Positions 39,646 through 52,244 of a stretch of 64,000 nt of DNA are shown here, piece by piece. The position numbers and the translations under genes were made by a program. Source of the DNA: Phoenix dactylifera. Taxonomy: Eukaryota; Streptophyta; Magnoliopsida; Arecales; Arecaceae. Position 1 is the stretch's first letter, and each line of letters opens with the position of its first letter. The notes below the pieces were generated by a model. That model worked only from the letters and a program-made list of their open reading frames with translations, made no database searches and was not told the origin of the DNA. Location of the stretch: contig NC_052395.1 in NCBI RefSeq assembly GCF_009389715.1, positions 23,312,482 through 23,376,481 on the forward strand, in the 5' to 3' direction.

Positions 39646-42600
39646 GCTCGGCTTCCTCATCTCTCTTCATGGGCCCCCCGTGCTCTCTCTAACTAGGTGT
39701 CTTGTCTCCAGGACTATGTTCTTAGTTTAGTTTTAGCCTTAGGTCCTTGACACGGTTACGATAGGTGTTAGTTTCTCATGGCTGTGAATATGGCTTTAAT
39801 GGTAATAGCTTAAATGCCTAGGCTTTGGAACTTGCTGTGAATTCCTTTCTTTTTTTTTTTCTTTAATGAAAAAATTTAGATTTATCTGGAACGATCGGAT
39901 TCATGGTGGAAAATTTTGCTTGCTGAACTTTGGAATACGAAATATAGATATGTCGATATGACGCATTAGGCATTTCCATATTTATTTGGTAAATTTTTTT
40001 GAATAATTTTTTATAACTTTTTAAAGGTGTCTCCTTTATATTAAGAAGAAAAATGAAATAAAAGCAGCCCGGAAGACCGAAACCATGATTATGGGATGCT
40101 TGCGATGTGAAAAGGAAATATTCTGGCCATGATTTACTTTAATTATGATGTCAAGAGGATCCCTAGGCTGATGTCCATGGTTCTTCTACTACTATCTCTT
40201 TAGTTACGTGGCACTTTTGACACACGAATCCTTCCTTACGAATTTGAATTTGGATAGGATGAATAGATCTTGGTAGTCTAGGTCTGAGGACACGGGAAAA
40301 GATTTTGAGAGCATTTAGTACCAGTGGTCTATCTTGTTCCTGAACCGAGTATATGTCTGCCTAAACTTTTTTATAAAAAAAAAGGATTCTTTTTCTAACA
40401 CGTTATTACCGTTGCCTGATTTCCATGCACGAAAATGCTGGTTGAACTTAAATGCGGGATTATGTGCCTGGGAGAAGTGGTGTTTTCAGATGACCGCCAA
40501 GAATCCGGCATTTAAGTCTAGGTTTTCAACGGCGGCCATGGCATTTGAATAATTAAAGCTGGATCTTTGATTTGCCTCCTATTATCATTTGGAAAGATGG
40601 TTATAAGATTAGGGCATGAAGAAGGTACAATCGTGGACTTTTTTTTTTTTAAAAAAAAGATCATATATGCCAAAATTTGCTTATGTGTGCATATCCAACA
40701 AATGTTTTGGGTCTGATATTGTGGACTTGAACTCGTTCTAACTGGAACAATGGAGCATTATGATTTAAGGAATTTGGATCAACTCATTAGGCTAGGGTAG
40801 ACCTATCAGCGAGCTAGGTCATGACATAACCCAATCTAACCTGAAAACCTGATCCTACTTGAAACCCAACCTAATCTCCACGGATTGGCGAAGAGGGGGA
40901 CACAGATGCGCACCATTTTGTACCTTGTCTCCACCTGATGCTCCTAAACATGCCTGACTTCCGTACCATCATTCACCCTAATCCGGGTCTACCTAGCTCT
41001 TTAATCATATTAGGGGATGAGGGTCACTGGGGTCATGTTGAAATTCAAATGGTGCTTAGGTCGGGTGGGGTCAAACTCAATCCATTGGCATGCCGGCTTA
41101 TTTGGTATCACTTTTATTTCTTTTTTAATATTTTTATCATAAAATTACAAACATCAAGACAAAAATAGGTTTAATATTATTGTTTTTATTCTCTACTTTT
41201 TAAAATTACTTTCATTATTTCTATAAAAATACAATTAAGAAATCTTTACTTTCATTATTTTTAAAAATAAAAAATTCATATTTTTTTTACCACCACCGCT
41301 ACTGCTGCCACCTTTATCATCCATTCATCCTAGTGCCTCCACCATCGGTATATTTATTTTTAAAAAATAATTGACTATGCCAACCATGTTTTATATGTTT
41401 ATAATTTTAGAAAATAGAAATAAAATTTTTATTTTTCTAGTTTTGGTGCCAAATGGCGCCAAAGGCTTTTATTTCTTTTTTTTATTATGTTTTGGTGTGT
41501 AAATGTAAAGTATATTATCTTAAATGGGAATTTATAAGTAAATTTTCTATACTTAAAGTTTATAATGTAGAATTTAGAGTTGGCAATTCATGATCCGACC
41601 TACCACCCTAACTCACTACCAATCCAGGATTAACAGGTTTTAGATTTATAGCATAAACAGCTTGAGATCATAAATGGGTCAACTTGATTTGGCTTATGTA
41701 TTAAATATATTAAGTTCAAGTTTGGAATCCCAAGCTATATGCCTTCCTTCCAACTGCTTAACAATTGGATTGGGTTGATACAGTCAGCTCTACTCTTTTA
41801 AAATTTATTTGACTTATTTAAATTAAGTTCGTTTATGCTGTTTAAGATCCTTTTAATAAATTAGCATAGATTTGATATGCCTATCAGGCAGGTTGCATAA
41901 AAGTATCTACTTAATTATATGTTTATATTAAATTTTGGATTCCTAACTTAATTTATACATAGGTAAATTTTGGATTGATATATTTTTGCTAATATCAATG
42001 TGCTAGTGAGTGCCCCCATCACCTTCCTTTGTGTGGTCCACCATTGGATCATCCGATGGTCACTTTGAGATCTGTGCAGACAGATAAATGATGAAATTTG
42101 AAATGCTTTGAGAGTTATGCAATGAGTGATCCAATGGTGATTCACATGAAGAAAGATGAATGCTTCTTTTGCGCAGAAGACAACTCATGTACCCATTCGA
42201 TTGCCTTTCTATACCTTTCTATACGGATTGGTTGGTGATAACACAAATCTAAATATTTTGTATTAGATTTTCTAAATAAAATTTAATATTTAGATTTTCT
42301 TTCTTTATCTTTTCTTTCTTTCTTTAAAACTCAGCTTAGTTCGTGGAAAGAATTTTTTATTAAAATATTTTTTCCTGAAAACTAATGCCTAGATATGTAA
42401 TGGCTGGAAAGATAATTTTTATATATTTGTTTGACTATAGAGAAGTAGTATATTGTCAGATGTCATATATTTAGTAGTAGCACATTCTAAAGTATATGTT
42501 TAGTTGAATCTCTATTTTTTGAAAAAATTATGTAAAATACATGTTATGTCTTTAATAAAAGAAAAAAAATCTTATTCTATCTAAAAGTTTAAGAGTATTT

Positions 42601-43795
42601 TTTTAAAAAAATTACCTCTATTTCTAGTCGGTAGAAATTAAACTTTTCTATGTACCATAAATTTTTTTTTTTTTTGTTTCTAAAGATTTAAAAAAAAATG
42701 AGAGGCAAATGTTTTTGGTGCCATTTTTTCTATTTTCTGTTTTTAAAATTATTTTTTAAAATTTAAATACAAATATTGTACTTTTATTATCTTTAAAATA
42801 GGAAATTCAAGTTTTTCAACGTAGCTTTCCATCTCAATATCAGGACTGCCATTAATCATCACCATTAGTAGAGGGGCTGGTTTTTTATTGTAAAATAAAA
42901 ATAATTTTTAATTCACATTTTTATAAGTAGAAAATAGCCTTACAGAGCATATGAGATCCAAAAATGGCATTTTGACTTTTAATCCCAAAGATGTCATTTT
43001 GATCAGAATGCTCGGGGCCAAGCTCTTCCTCGAAACTCGAATAGAGGGATTTTCACAAGCAGCTAGAACACTAAAATTTCAAAATATATGTAGAAATTTA
43101 CACCTTAAAGTTTTCTCTAAACAAATTAACGGATGAAATTAAATCATCTTCAGGCTTCAAAATTGCCTGATAATTGCTTTTCTTTCTATTCCTGAAAAAC
43201 CAAAAGAATGATTATAAATACAATCCATCAAGTTTTCTTATGCATTAGATGGCCCTTATGTAGGATCCGTCCAAGAGAATGAATCCCAGGTATCATGCAT
43301 CTGCGTCACTTACTGATGGTGCATGCGGCAATCCTTAGTAACTCCAATAATCTTTCTTGTGGTTCATATGTTCTGGCCAGAAATGATAGACAGATTCAAG
43401 TTTATAGACAACACCATGCTGAATGGGAATGCGCATGCCAATTAACAAATCATATGCCGGTATTTTTCGGTGTCCTGAAGAACTGCAGCCAAGAGATCAG
43501 AATGACAAATTCTAGCTATGGTGATAATATTTGCATAGTTTAACCAAAGCTGTAAACAAAAGAGCTGCTGCTACTACAAACGGCAATCTTAGCCAAGCCA
43601 CTTAAAGATATTTTAACAGCTTTAGCATATTGAACAAAGCTACTCTTTGGATAGTCCTCATTACCATGCTAAATTAAAGAGAGCCAATCAGTGGACCTGT
43701 ATATCCTATCAATTAATAGTTACCACAACTTAAAATTGAATTCAACATTCAAGAATGAAAGAAAAAAAAAATACATACCTCCTCCGCATCTAAAG
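39646..43795. other. Convergent spacer between H2A and the formin gene
   Basis: About 4.1 kb of AT-rich DNA with no recognised gene. It includes degenerate repeat-like sequence near 40790-40890 and 41580-41780, TTTTTAAAAA-rich tracts, and a perfect 13 bp inverted repeat (CACCATTGGATCA at 42039-42051, its complement at 42127-42139), possibly the core of a small MITE. Confidence 0.5.
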
Positions 43796-46700
43796 TTAGC
43801 TCTCATCATCATCAGAACTGGAACTATCAACCCGTCGATCCTTTATTGCTGGAAAAAGCAGCTGTCTTGGATCTGGTCGTGGATCTCGCATAGGTGAAGG
43901 CGTTGCTGTTTCTCTACTTGGTGTTTTTGTTACTTTCTTTGGTAATTCTCTCACTTCTTTGCATGCCTTGTCTACCATACCAAGGAAATCCCGGATAATC
44001 ACAAACAGACGCAATCCCTCCTCCTTCCCGGCACTTCCATGGAAATAATCAACTGTGGTCTTCACCAATGATCTTATTCTCTTTTCTTCCTCCAGTATGG
44101 AAGTGACACCAGCTTCAGCTTGCTCTACAAAGCACTTTAGTGAGCTGTGAAACCCACTTTCCTCTTCCATGCTCTTCATGCATGTATTCAGGAACTCTTT
44201 TGTTTTCACCAGCCTATGGCCAAGACTTGCCACTGCACTGGTTAAAGCATCGGCATCCAAACTTGCTGCCTTCTTGACATTCTCAAGTTGTTCGCCTAAA
44301 ACTGAAACAACTTTAAGGCCAAGTTTACGGTAATGGTCTTCAGAATCTTGGTAAGCATCATCAATAAAATCATCTGAGTTCATGCTGGAGATGCTCCCAC
44401 TCTGCTCCCTGGCCAGACGAACAGCACGCACACCTTCAGATCTGATAATCTCTTGGACAACGAAATGCAACAATGTTGTCTTCCCATCAGTTCCTTTGAC
44501 ATCTGCCAGCTTCAGGAGTGTGTCGAGTTTGAAGGCTTGTGCTCCTCCACGGTAGGTACCATCATTCATGCGATTGCCAGTTTTAAGAACAGCTTCTAAT
44601 AGCTTTAAAAATAGGCGACTATTTCTGAGCTCCGTACAAGCTATCTGATGAAAGTGAAGTGAAAATACCACATGATTTAGATACATCATCTTTCAGAAGA
44701 GTTTGTTCACGAACAAGTAGCCAAAAGTAAAATGCACTGGCCATATAGAAATATAAGTTGCATTAAATACAGAGAGAATATTATTTCATGCTCAAAGTTA
44801 TTTTGAGATTCAAGATGTTGTGTTATTTAATAAGAACCCAAAGACCATTGTTCATGTAAACTACAGAGCTTTTTACTGGTGAACATAAGCAAATCTATGC
44901 ATGATAGCAGGCTTTTTCTACTGCAAAAGTGGAAAAAAAATGGTTGATCGGAAGATTATAATTCCCAATATGACACATTCATGAATAGGTAAAAAATAAA
45001 GGCTGAATCAAAGAAGACAGATCAGACATCTAAGGGAGAGGGTGTGCTGATGTTGAATATCACGATGTATTTCAAAAGGGAGAACAGATGCTAATTAATC
45101 AAAGCAATTAACCCGATCCATGTCATGTGGCAGCAGCTCAGCAATTGTAGTGTCTAATCCAAAATACAACCTTCACTAACAGATCAACTCTAGTAAATCA
45201 AGCGTGGAAGGTTCAATATAGTTCCCTTAACCATATCCAGCAGAATTTTGCTGTTTTGCAAAGAAAGGTAAAAGAATGAGAAAACCAAGCAGAACAAGAT
45301 AATATTTATGATATTTAAGTTAGTAGTGGTCATAAAGAGTATTGAGACAGGGTTGTTAAGTCAATGCTTAGGGTTCTATCACATCTAGAAAATTTCATGA
45401 TAGTCTTATTTCAGATATAGTTATGTCCAAGAAATCTTAGTCAACAAAATAAATGGGTTCGGTGCCTCCCTGCATAGGAGCTTCATGGTATCTAAACTTT
45501 GTAACGACATAATTGAGTGTTTAGAAAGAACTCCATTTTTAACTCAGATCATTATGGTTGGGCACCTTATCCTTGACTAATGAGAATAGTACCATTATGA
45601 CTAGAAAGGGAGTCTCCTCTAAGTTCAATTCTTTTATTTTCTGAAAAACAATTAAATTTCAGGAAGCAATTCTCCCGCTTTTTCTTATCTTCTTCCTCTC
45701 TCTCATGTTAGATACCTCTTCTACTCTCATTATGTTCAAACTGTCTCTTTGTTTCAAGTCAAGTGCTAGATTTTAAACTTAAATCCTGGAATTCATAGGG
45801 CCATAAGACTAATGGAAAAAAATCAGACCTCAAACCAGCTATATTAACTAAAAATATTAAACAAAAAAAAGGAAAAAGAAAATGAAGATCAACACTTGCC
45901 TCTAATGTTGAAAATGATTCCTTAATGCTCAAGGCTTCCTCAGGTAGAGAAGACATGAAAAGCAATGCATCTAACCGTTGGTAAGCAAAAGGGATGTCCA
46001 CCAGCGCCTTTATGAACTGTTCTGCAGGTCCAAGTTGGGCATGATCGCCAGTATATAGTCTGAGCCGAAGCTCTTCATCAGCAGTAGGAGCCATTTTCAG
46101 CAATGTCTGGATTAACTCCGTAGGAAGCTCATTTCCTGGTCAGGGGAGAAAGGAGAGCATGAAGCCAATGCATTAACAAATATGTATCAGGAATTTTGTA
46201 TACAGATTTGCAAAAACTTGTGTTACAAAAAAACAGTGAACAAATGAAAAAACAGAAAGAGTTCCTGGAAGTATTATCCTTAGATGCTAAATCAGATTAC
46301 TGACAGGCTCAGACACTATTAACTAATGCTGCATGGACACAGACTCGTCTCATTTTGACACATGTCAAGAAATTGAGTTGGAAAGAAGAAAGAATTAATT
46401 CACAAAATTATTTGGACAAAATATATCATATCAATAAATACAGAAAGATTTGTTAGAAAGCTTTAAAAAGTAAAGACCTATACATAAGGAAAAGAAAGCA
46501 ATTTCTTTCATTATTTTTCTCGATCAAATATTTCAATTTTTTTAGCATCTTGTAGAATATCTCCTCTTCATTTCTTAAAAATCCACAAATTAGAAGGAAA
46601 CCAATTATGGATTTCTTAGACTTTAACATGCCAATACATTATGTATCATGGATGCAGACCATTTGTTCTATTTGAAAGGATGCAAGAATTCAAGTAAAAT

Positions 46701-49700
46701 GACAATTAACATATAAAAGCAGGCAAGTCTTATCAGAAATGTACTAAATGTTATGTATTTTGCCAACTTCAAGAAATTTAGATTCTCGCATAGCATCTGT
46801 TCTTGCACAAGCATGTTACTTTAAAAGATATTAATATAAAAACTACCTTCCATAAGTGCATCACAAACTTCTTCAGTTCTCACACTCAGTGCCTTTAATG
46901 AAATTGCTAAATTCTGTGACTTTTTTGGATCAAGAATTCGAACATATTGAGGAGATGGATCTTTGAGTAATGACTCCCTTCCTTCCCTCTTGTGCTTATC
47001 AGCAGAGCTGTAACCAAATAGACTTTCTATCATCTCCTCATTGAACCTGCAGAATAAAAATCATTTGTTTAGTGTATCAATGATATGCAAATTCAATAAC
47101 AGTATTAAAGAGACATAAAGCTTACTGGAAGGAACCCGATTTAATCTGATCCCAGACCATCGACTGATCAGGGTTTGCAAGAACTTTGTCCCAGAAGAAT
47201 GGCTTCAGCTTGGTTTTTGGTGCATTACTGTCAGCATTCACACCAAATGGCGAGCCAGGAGGTGGTTTTGGCCCAGCTGATGGTGGCTGATGCACTCTTG
47301 CTAATGGCGGACGAGGAGGTAAAACAGCTTTTGGTGGTGGTGGAGGGGGTGCACCAGTCTTTTTATTGGGTGGTGGAGGTGGTGGAGCAGGAGGGGAGGG
47401 AGCAGCCTTCAGAACAGGAGGCATGGGTGGAGGAGGTGGTGGTTTGGGTGGAGTATTGCATGGTGCATTAAAAGCCTCGGTGGACAAGTTGGAAATTACT
47501 GAGCGCACTTCAGATGCTGGAGCTTTAGCTGAGCTTATATGTAAAGATGAGACATGGTCATTTTGGCTAGGATCAATTTTTAAAGGCAAAGCCCCCAACT
47601 TATTTGGGTCAATCGGATTTCCTCGGCCTGAAGACTTCTTTGAAGAACCTGGTATAATACTCCAAAATCAGCACTGTGAAATATAAGGTCTATACCATAA
47701 AAGATTCAAATAAAATCTAACCATACCAGAGAAGTCGCTCAAACTTAAACTCAAAAGCGGCCTATCATCCCTTTGGCTGTATCTTGAGTAGCCTTTGTTT
47801 CTTCGGCATCTGTTATAGCAAATAAAGATGCCTACTGCAAGAAAAGATGTCCCAGCTGCTGTTAGAACAACAGCAATAACAACTGACATTTTACTGCTGT
47901 TTTCCTTCTCTGCAGATACAACTGAAGCTGCCTGGGGACTAAATTCAAATAGTGGAGGAGATTGGCCACCAGGAGCAACATCTTGGAAGAATCGATTAGG
48001 AGGTGCTGGCCTTGCAGGTGCCGGAACAGATGATGGTGTGGGAACAGAGAATGGTGCTGGACCATAACCAGGTGCTTCAACTCCAGGGCCTGGGGATAGA
48101 GATGTTAAAAGAGCTGGAGATGGTGCCAATGCGGGTGATGCAGTTGGAGAAGGTTGATCAGCCAAACACCTTCTTGAAACAGGATGCCAGCCTGATGACT
48201 CAAAATAAAAGGCATGCCAATTTCGCAGACTGTTCTCTTTGGAGACAGGCCACTGGAAGTTTTGCCTGCTCAAACAATTTAGAAAGGTGTCCTTAATTTC
48301 TGGGGGAAGAAGAGAGATGGCTTCCGGTATGCTGCCTTTGGTAAATGAGTCATCAAAGCTTGTCACAAGTTCTTTTATGACTTTCATATCTATACCACAA
48401 TCAAGCCACATTTGTTCCACCTGTTGCATAGCATCTCTGCCATCAGCCAGGGTTTAACAATATAATGACTTAAAACATATACTTTCAAGTTTCAACCAAT
48501 TAATAAGAGTATGTTGCTCACAACAGTTTGCAAGAAGTAAAAGAATAAATATTCAATTTCGGAGATATAAAAATTGATGCATGACAAACAAGTTTTTGAT
48601 TTATAGTAGACATAAAAATTCTGATCATTGTCGAAGTATCACCATTTGTGGAACTGGCAACCCAAAACATGATTGAATTAAACCCGTGACAAAGAATGGA
48701 ATTTCCAAAGCAATAAGTTCTAAGGCCTGTCTAAAACCAGCAACACTACTTTAAAAGATATCCTGGCCCTATGGTGCATTAGATCTAAAGTCCAAAATGA
48801 GAAGGATGTGAAATGATCTTGAAACATTAGAAGCAAGCATTGCAATGAATGAATTATTTTTTTATGACATGAAGCCAGCTTATAAAATTACATGACTTGC
48901 ACGCCATTAATGAGACAATATACAAAGGATATAATGTACATTTAGAATGACTCCACAATGATGTTTGGATATAGTTTCTTTTATGCTCAGGAATAATGAG
49001 TTTCAATATATAGGCAGTTTTCAGACAATAAACTATATGACAACCATAAACATCCAGTTTTGTCCCATCTGTTTGGGGTTTAGCTTTATGGGTTCTTAAT
49101 TGCCAAGCATCATTATACAAGCACATGTTGTTTAAGCTTTTCCATATCCTTTATCACAACCTTCATCCACGTTTCTGCAGTTCTTTCCCCCTTCCATGCA
49201 TCCTTATAAGATATCACTAAATCAGAAAAAAAAATAGGTTAAACATTATTTTCAAGTATATAGTATTCCTTTGGACCATAGTCTGCCGAACTGGACCGTC
49301 CCGGCCGGTTCGGCTCGGTAGGGACCGGTCCGGCTTGGAACCAGTACTCAGACAGCATGGAAACTGGTTCCAGTTATTTCGGAGCCGATTCTGACCAGTA
49401 CCGATCGTATACCGGTCGTATACAGGTGCGAACTGGCCGGTTGGCCCCAATACTTTTTTTTTCTTCTGTGGGAAAGTGCGTGGCCGAAAACATCCATGCG
49501 CTTCTCAGGTAGAGCGCCCGCGCGCCCGTTCGCGGGAACGCGATTCCCCGCCCTGTGCAGTTTCGTGTGCTGGGGAACTGTTCCCCGCGCTGGGAATCGC
49601 CGCGTGGGCGATTCCTCTGCCTGCGTGGTGTAGAGCACCCCCACGCGGCGATTCCTCTGCCTGCGCGGGACAGAGCACCCCTGCCCACGCGGGCTCATTA

Positions 49701-52244
49701 ATGCCACAGAGTGGCATTTATCCGCGCGCGGGCGCGTGATTCCCTGGGCTGCGCATTGGGGAACCGTGCCCGCGTGCGGTTCCCCGTGTTGTGAACTGCC
49801 GCACGGGCGATTCCCCCGCTCGCACAGGGAGCATGCCCGCGTACCCACGTGGGCTCATTAATGAATCGCTCGTGCGGGGCAGCACGCCCGCGCACCCACG
49901 TGGGCTCATTAATGCCACAGAGTGGCATTTATCTCGCGCGTCCACGCGCGAACGTGAAAACCAAAAAAAAAAAAGGCCTACCGGTTCCATACTGGTCCGG
50001 TAGGCGACTGGTACGCCAACCGGTACCAGTACCACAGACCTTGCTTTGGACCTTTAAATGCATCTTTTTGATGGTTTTAATCTGAAAAATAACAAAATTA
50101 TACTTAAAGGTTGACATCATTGTATAAAGTTTTGTTGACAACCTAGCAAGTGACAATTTAACAATCTAAATGCCTATGCAATTCAAGCTTTAGGATAGCC
50201 ATCTCTTTCCAGAAAATATAACTCTCTTCAGTATCTTTCAAATCTAACAACATAAGTCTTCCGAGTTTTCTGAAAAAAGAAAACCAAAAATCTATGTTTA
50301 AATTTAAGTATATGCTATATGAAAATCAAAGAAACAAAGAATTGGCAGGAAAAAACAAAAAAGGATAGCTCACATGTGCATGCGATAAATTTGGCCCTAA
50401 GTCCGCTTTGGCTGAAACTCTAAAACCAACCTTAGTTTAGGACCAGTTCTTCCTGAAATTTAGGGCCGATTCTAGCTGAAATCCAAACATGATGGTTTCA
50501 GCTTCCAAGACCAGCCCAAATCTTAAAACCATGATCCACATATGTCATGTGTAGTTACACATGGAATGAAAGAACGGGCACAGGAATGACATATCAATCA
50601 TGTATGCGCTATAATTACTACTTAAGGGCCTGTTTGGATGGTGGATCCAGTATCTGTGGATGAGCAATTGCTTCCTCTTTAGCACGGAAGAGAACAACTG
50701 AAGTAGCAGGGTTGAGTGGGCTCGAGGATTCCCAAATCCTTATTTTTAAGGGACAAGTAAATGCAATTGTGAGGTGATTTATCTTATCACTAACCAGGAT
50801 TAACTAAGTCCATCGGCTGCCCTGTCTTTTTGAAGTGCTCTGCTTCCCATGTAAATCTAAAATGGAACCCTTGCTTGAAGGATCTTATCCCATAGGGTAG
50901 ATAATATCTTCCAACATCCAAACAGGCATCAACAGACTATTTTTACTGTATCTGATTACTCCTTTATCATTCAAAGTCAAGGTGAATCAAACACCAATAG
51001 CTTGAAACGTGAAAGACGAAAGATCCACGAACAGAAAAGCAGCACTGAATTAATAGCATAGAAGTCAAATTATGAGCAAAACTTGATGCAAGTGCCAAGG
51101 TGTTGAGTCTAAAGCACGGGCTGATATGATACATGACAATCTGAGGGCATAAAGAAATAAAGGAGACATCACAAGCACAAGAACGTATCGACTTAGCACG
51201 CTCAAGGCGATAAAGACGCTTCAATGACGATGAGGCAATTTCTTAGGTAAATTGGGGTTGCATCAAAGATGAAGCTGGCGATAATCATCATTGTGATGGA
51301 AAATGACATAGGCAACTTGAATGTCAAAGGAAAAGGAATTAAACAACAATATAACATGGCTTGTTGTAAGCAAATGTCTAAGAGGTCCACCAAAATTCGA
51401 ATTCAACAATATAAACTGCAAACTAAGATGGTCGATGCAGGCTGATGATGAGATGAACTAGATGGTGGTGAGTTCGTAGACACTGAGGAAGATTGGCCAA
51501 GAATCCAATTGGCAGCAAATGTGAACTAGCCAAAAAATGATAACATGATATAATAAGATTAACCGAGGTTAATCTTTATGTGTTGTTTGTTCTCTGAACT
51601 AACACAACACTCAGAAACTCCTTTACATATCACATAATGTTGCACCAATTGCAAGTAATGTCAATCAATACTAGACCATCCATTTCCCCTCAAGGTTTCA
51701 GTTTTAAACAGAAAGGGCATTTCCACTACCCCATCATATTCTCCATTTCTCCTTGAGATATGCCCTTCTCTCTCTCTCAGGCCCCTTATGGTACTAAACC
51801 AAGAACGAGTAATTGTTGAGAGGAGAGACTAAAAGACATTAACCTGGATGGCAATAAATATTACTCAAAAAATAAGACATTAACTTGCCCCGTGGGTCCT
51901 ACTGAAGTAAAGGCAATATATCATTCAATTAAAGCACTATTATTCATGATTAAGAAACTGATCTAATATTTCTTGGATGAAACAGACATTATCTTCGGTC
52001 TAATTCCAGCCGTTATGACAACGCATATCCCTGAAGTAGCTACAAAAATTCGATCTTTATAAAGGGAAATAGGATAGAATCCCCTTACCGCATCTTCATT
52101 TATATCCGGAGACGCCTGCACCAAAGAAAAATCTCTCAAACCCAAGAACAGCCGCTGCCTGCCCGCCGATCCTCTCGGCACAAGAACATGAAACAAGATC
52201 ACGCAAACGACGGCGAATCCGTGCTTCCTGAAACCCATTATCAT
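43796..52244 (-). CDS. Class I formin (FH5-like), membrane-anchored actin nucleator
   Basis: Nucleates and elongates actin filaments from a membrane anchor. Exons are 52089-52244, 47727-48420, 47126-47648, 46847-47046, 45900-46135 and 43796-44644, giving 885 residues, near the ~900 of Arabidopsis FH5. Order: signal peptide (residues 1-28), extracellular region with a proline-rich extensin-like stretch (~140-215), transmembrane helix (~231-253), basic RRNKGYSRYSQRDDRPLLSLSLS tail, FH1 polyproline tracts, and FH2 from LKPFFWDKVLANPDQS through FNEEMIESLFGY to LLEAVLKTGNRMNDGT. The C-terminus is acidic (SSSSDDDES). Introns are GT-AG except intron 5, which begins GCAAGT; only that donor keeps the FH2 frame. 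Intron 1 (3.7 kb) contains two MITEs. Exon 1 is assigned by signal peptide and phase, and is the least certain part. AtFH5 acts at the cell plate and in polar growth; the same role here is inference. Confidence 0.88.
49269..50052. mobile_element. GC-rich Mutator-like MITE in formin intron 1
   Basis: A 9 bp direct repeat, CTTTGGACC, flanks the element at 49269-49277 and 50044-50052, the target-duplication length of Mutator-like elements. The ends at 49278 and 50043 are imperfect inverted repeats (AGTCTGCCGAACTGGACCG against the complement GGTCTGTGGTACTGGTACCG), rich in CCGGT words. The interior, about 49490-49950, is very GC-rich with internal tandem repeats: GCGATTCCTCTGCCTGCG at 49608 and 49648, and GGGCTCATTAATG at 49691, 49851 and 49902. 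No transposase is encoded. The many open frames over it are composition artefacts. Confidence 0.75.
50626..50932. mobile_element. Short Tourist-like MITE in formin intron 1
   Basis: A ~307 bp stretch begins GGGCCTGTTTGGATG and ends CATCCAAACAGGCATC, whose complement is GATGCCTGTTTGGATG, so at least 12 terminal bases are inverted copies. The GGCCTGTTTGG end sequence is characteristic of Tourist/PIF-Harbinger MITEs. TAA precedes the left end but no matching trinucleotide is clear on the right, so the target site may have decayed. Confidence 0.6.

Noticed and set aside
49348-50035. Cluster of overlapping GC-rich open frames on both strands in the formin intron
   Set aside because: They lie wholly inside a MITE with a 9 bp target duplication; long frames are expected by chance in GC-rich DNA lacking stops.
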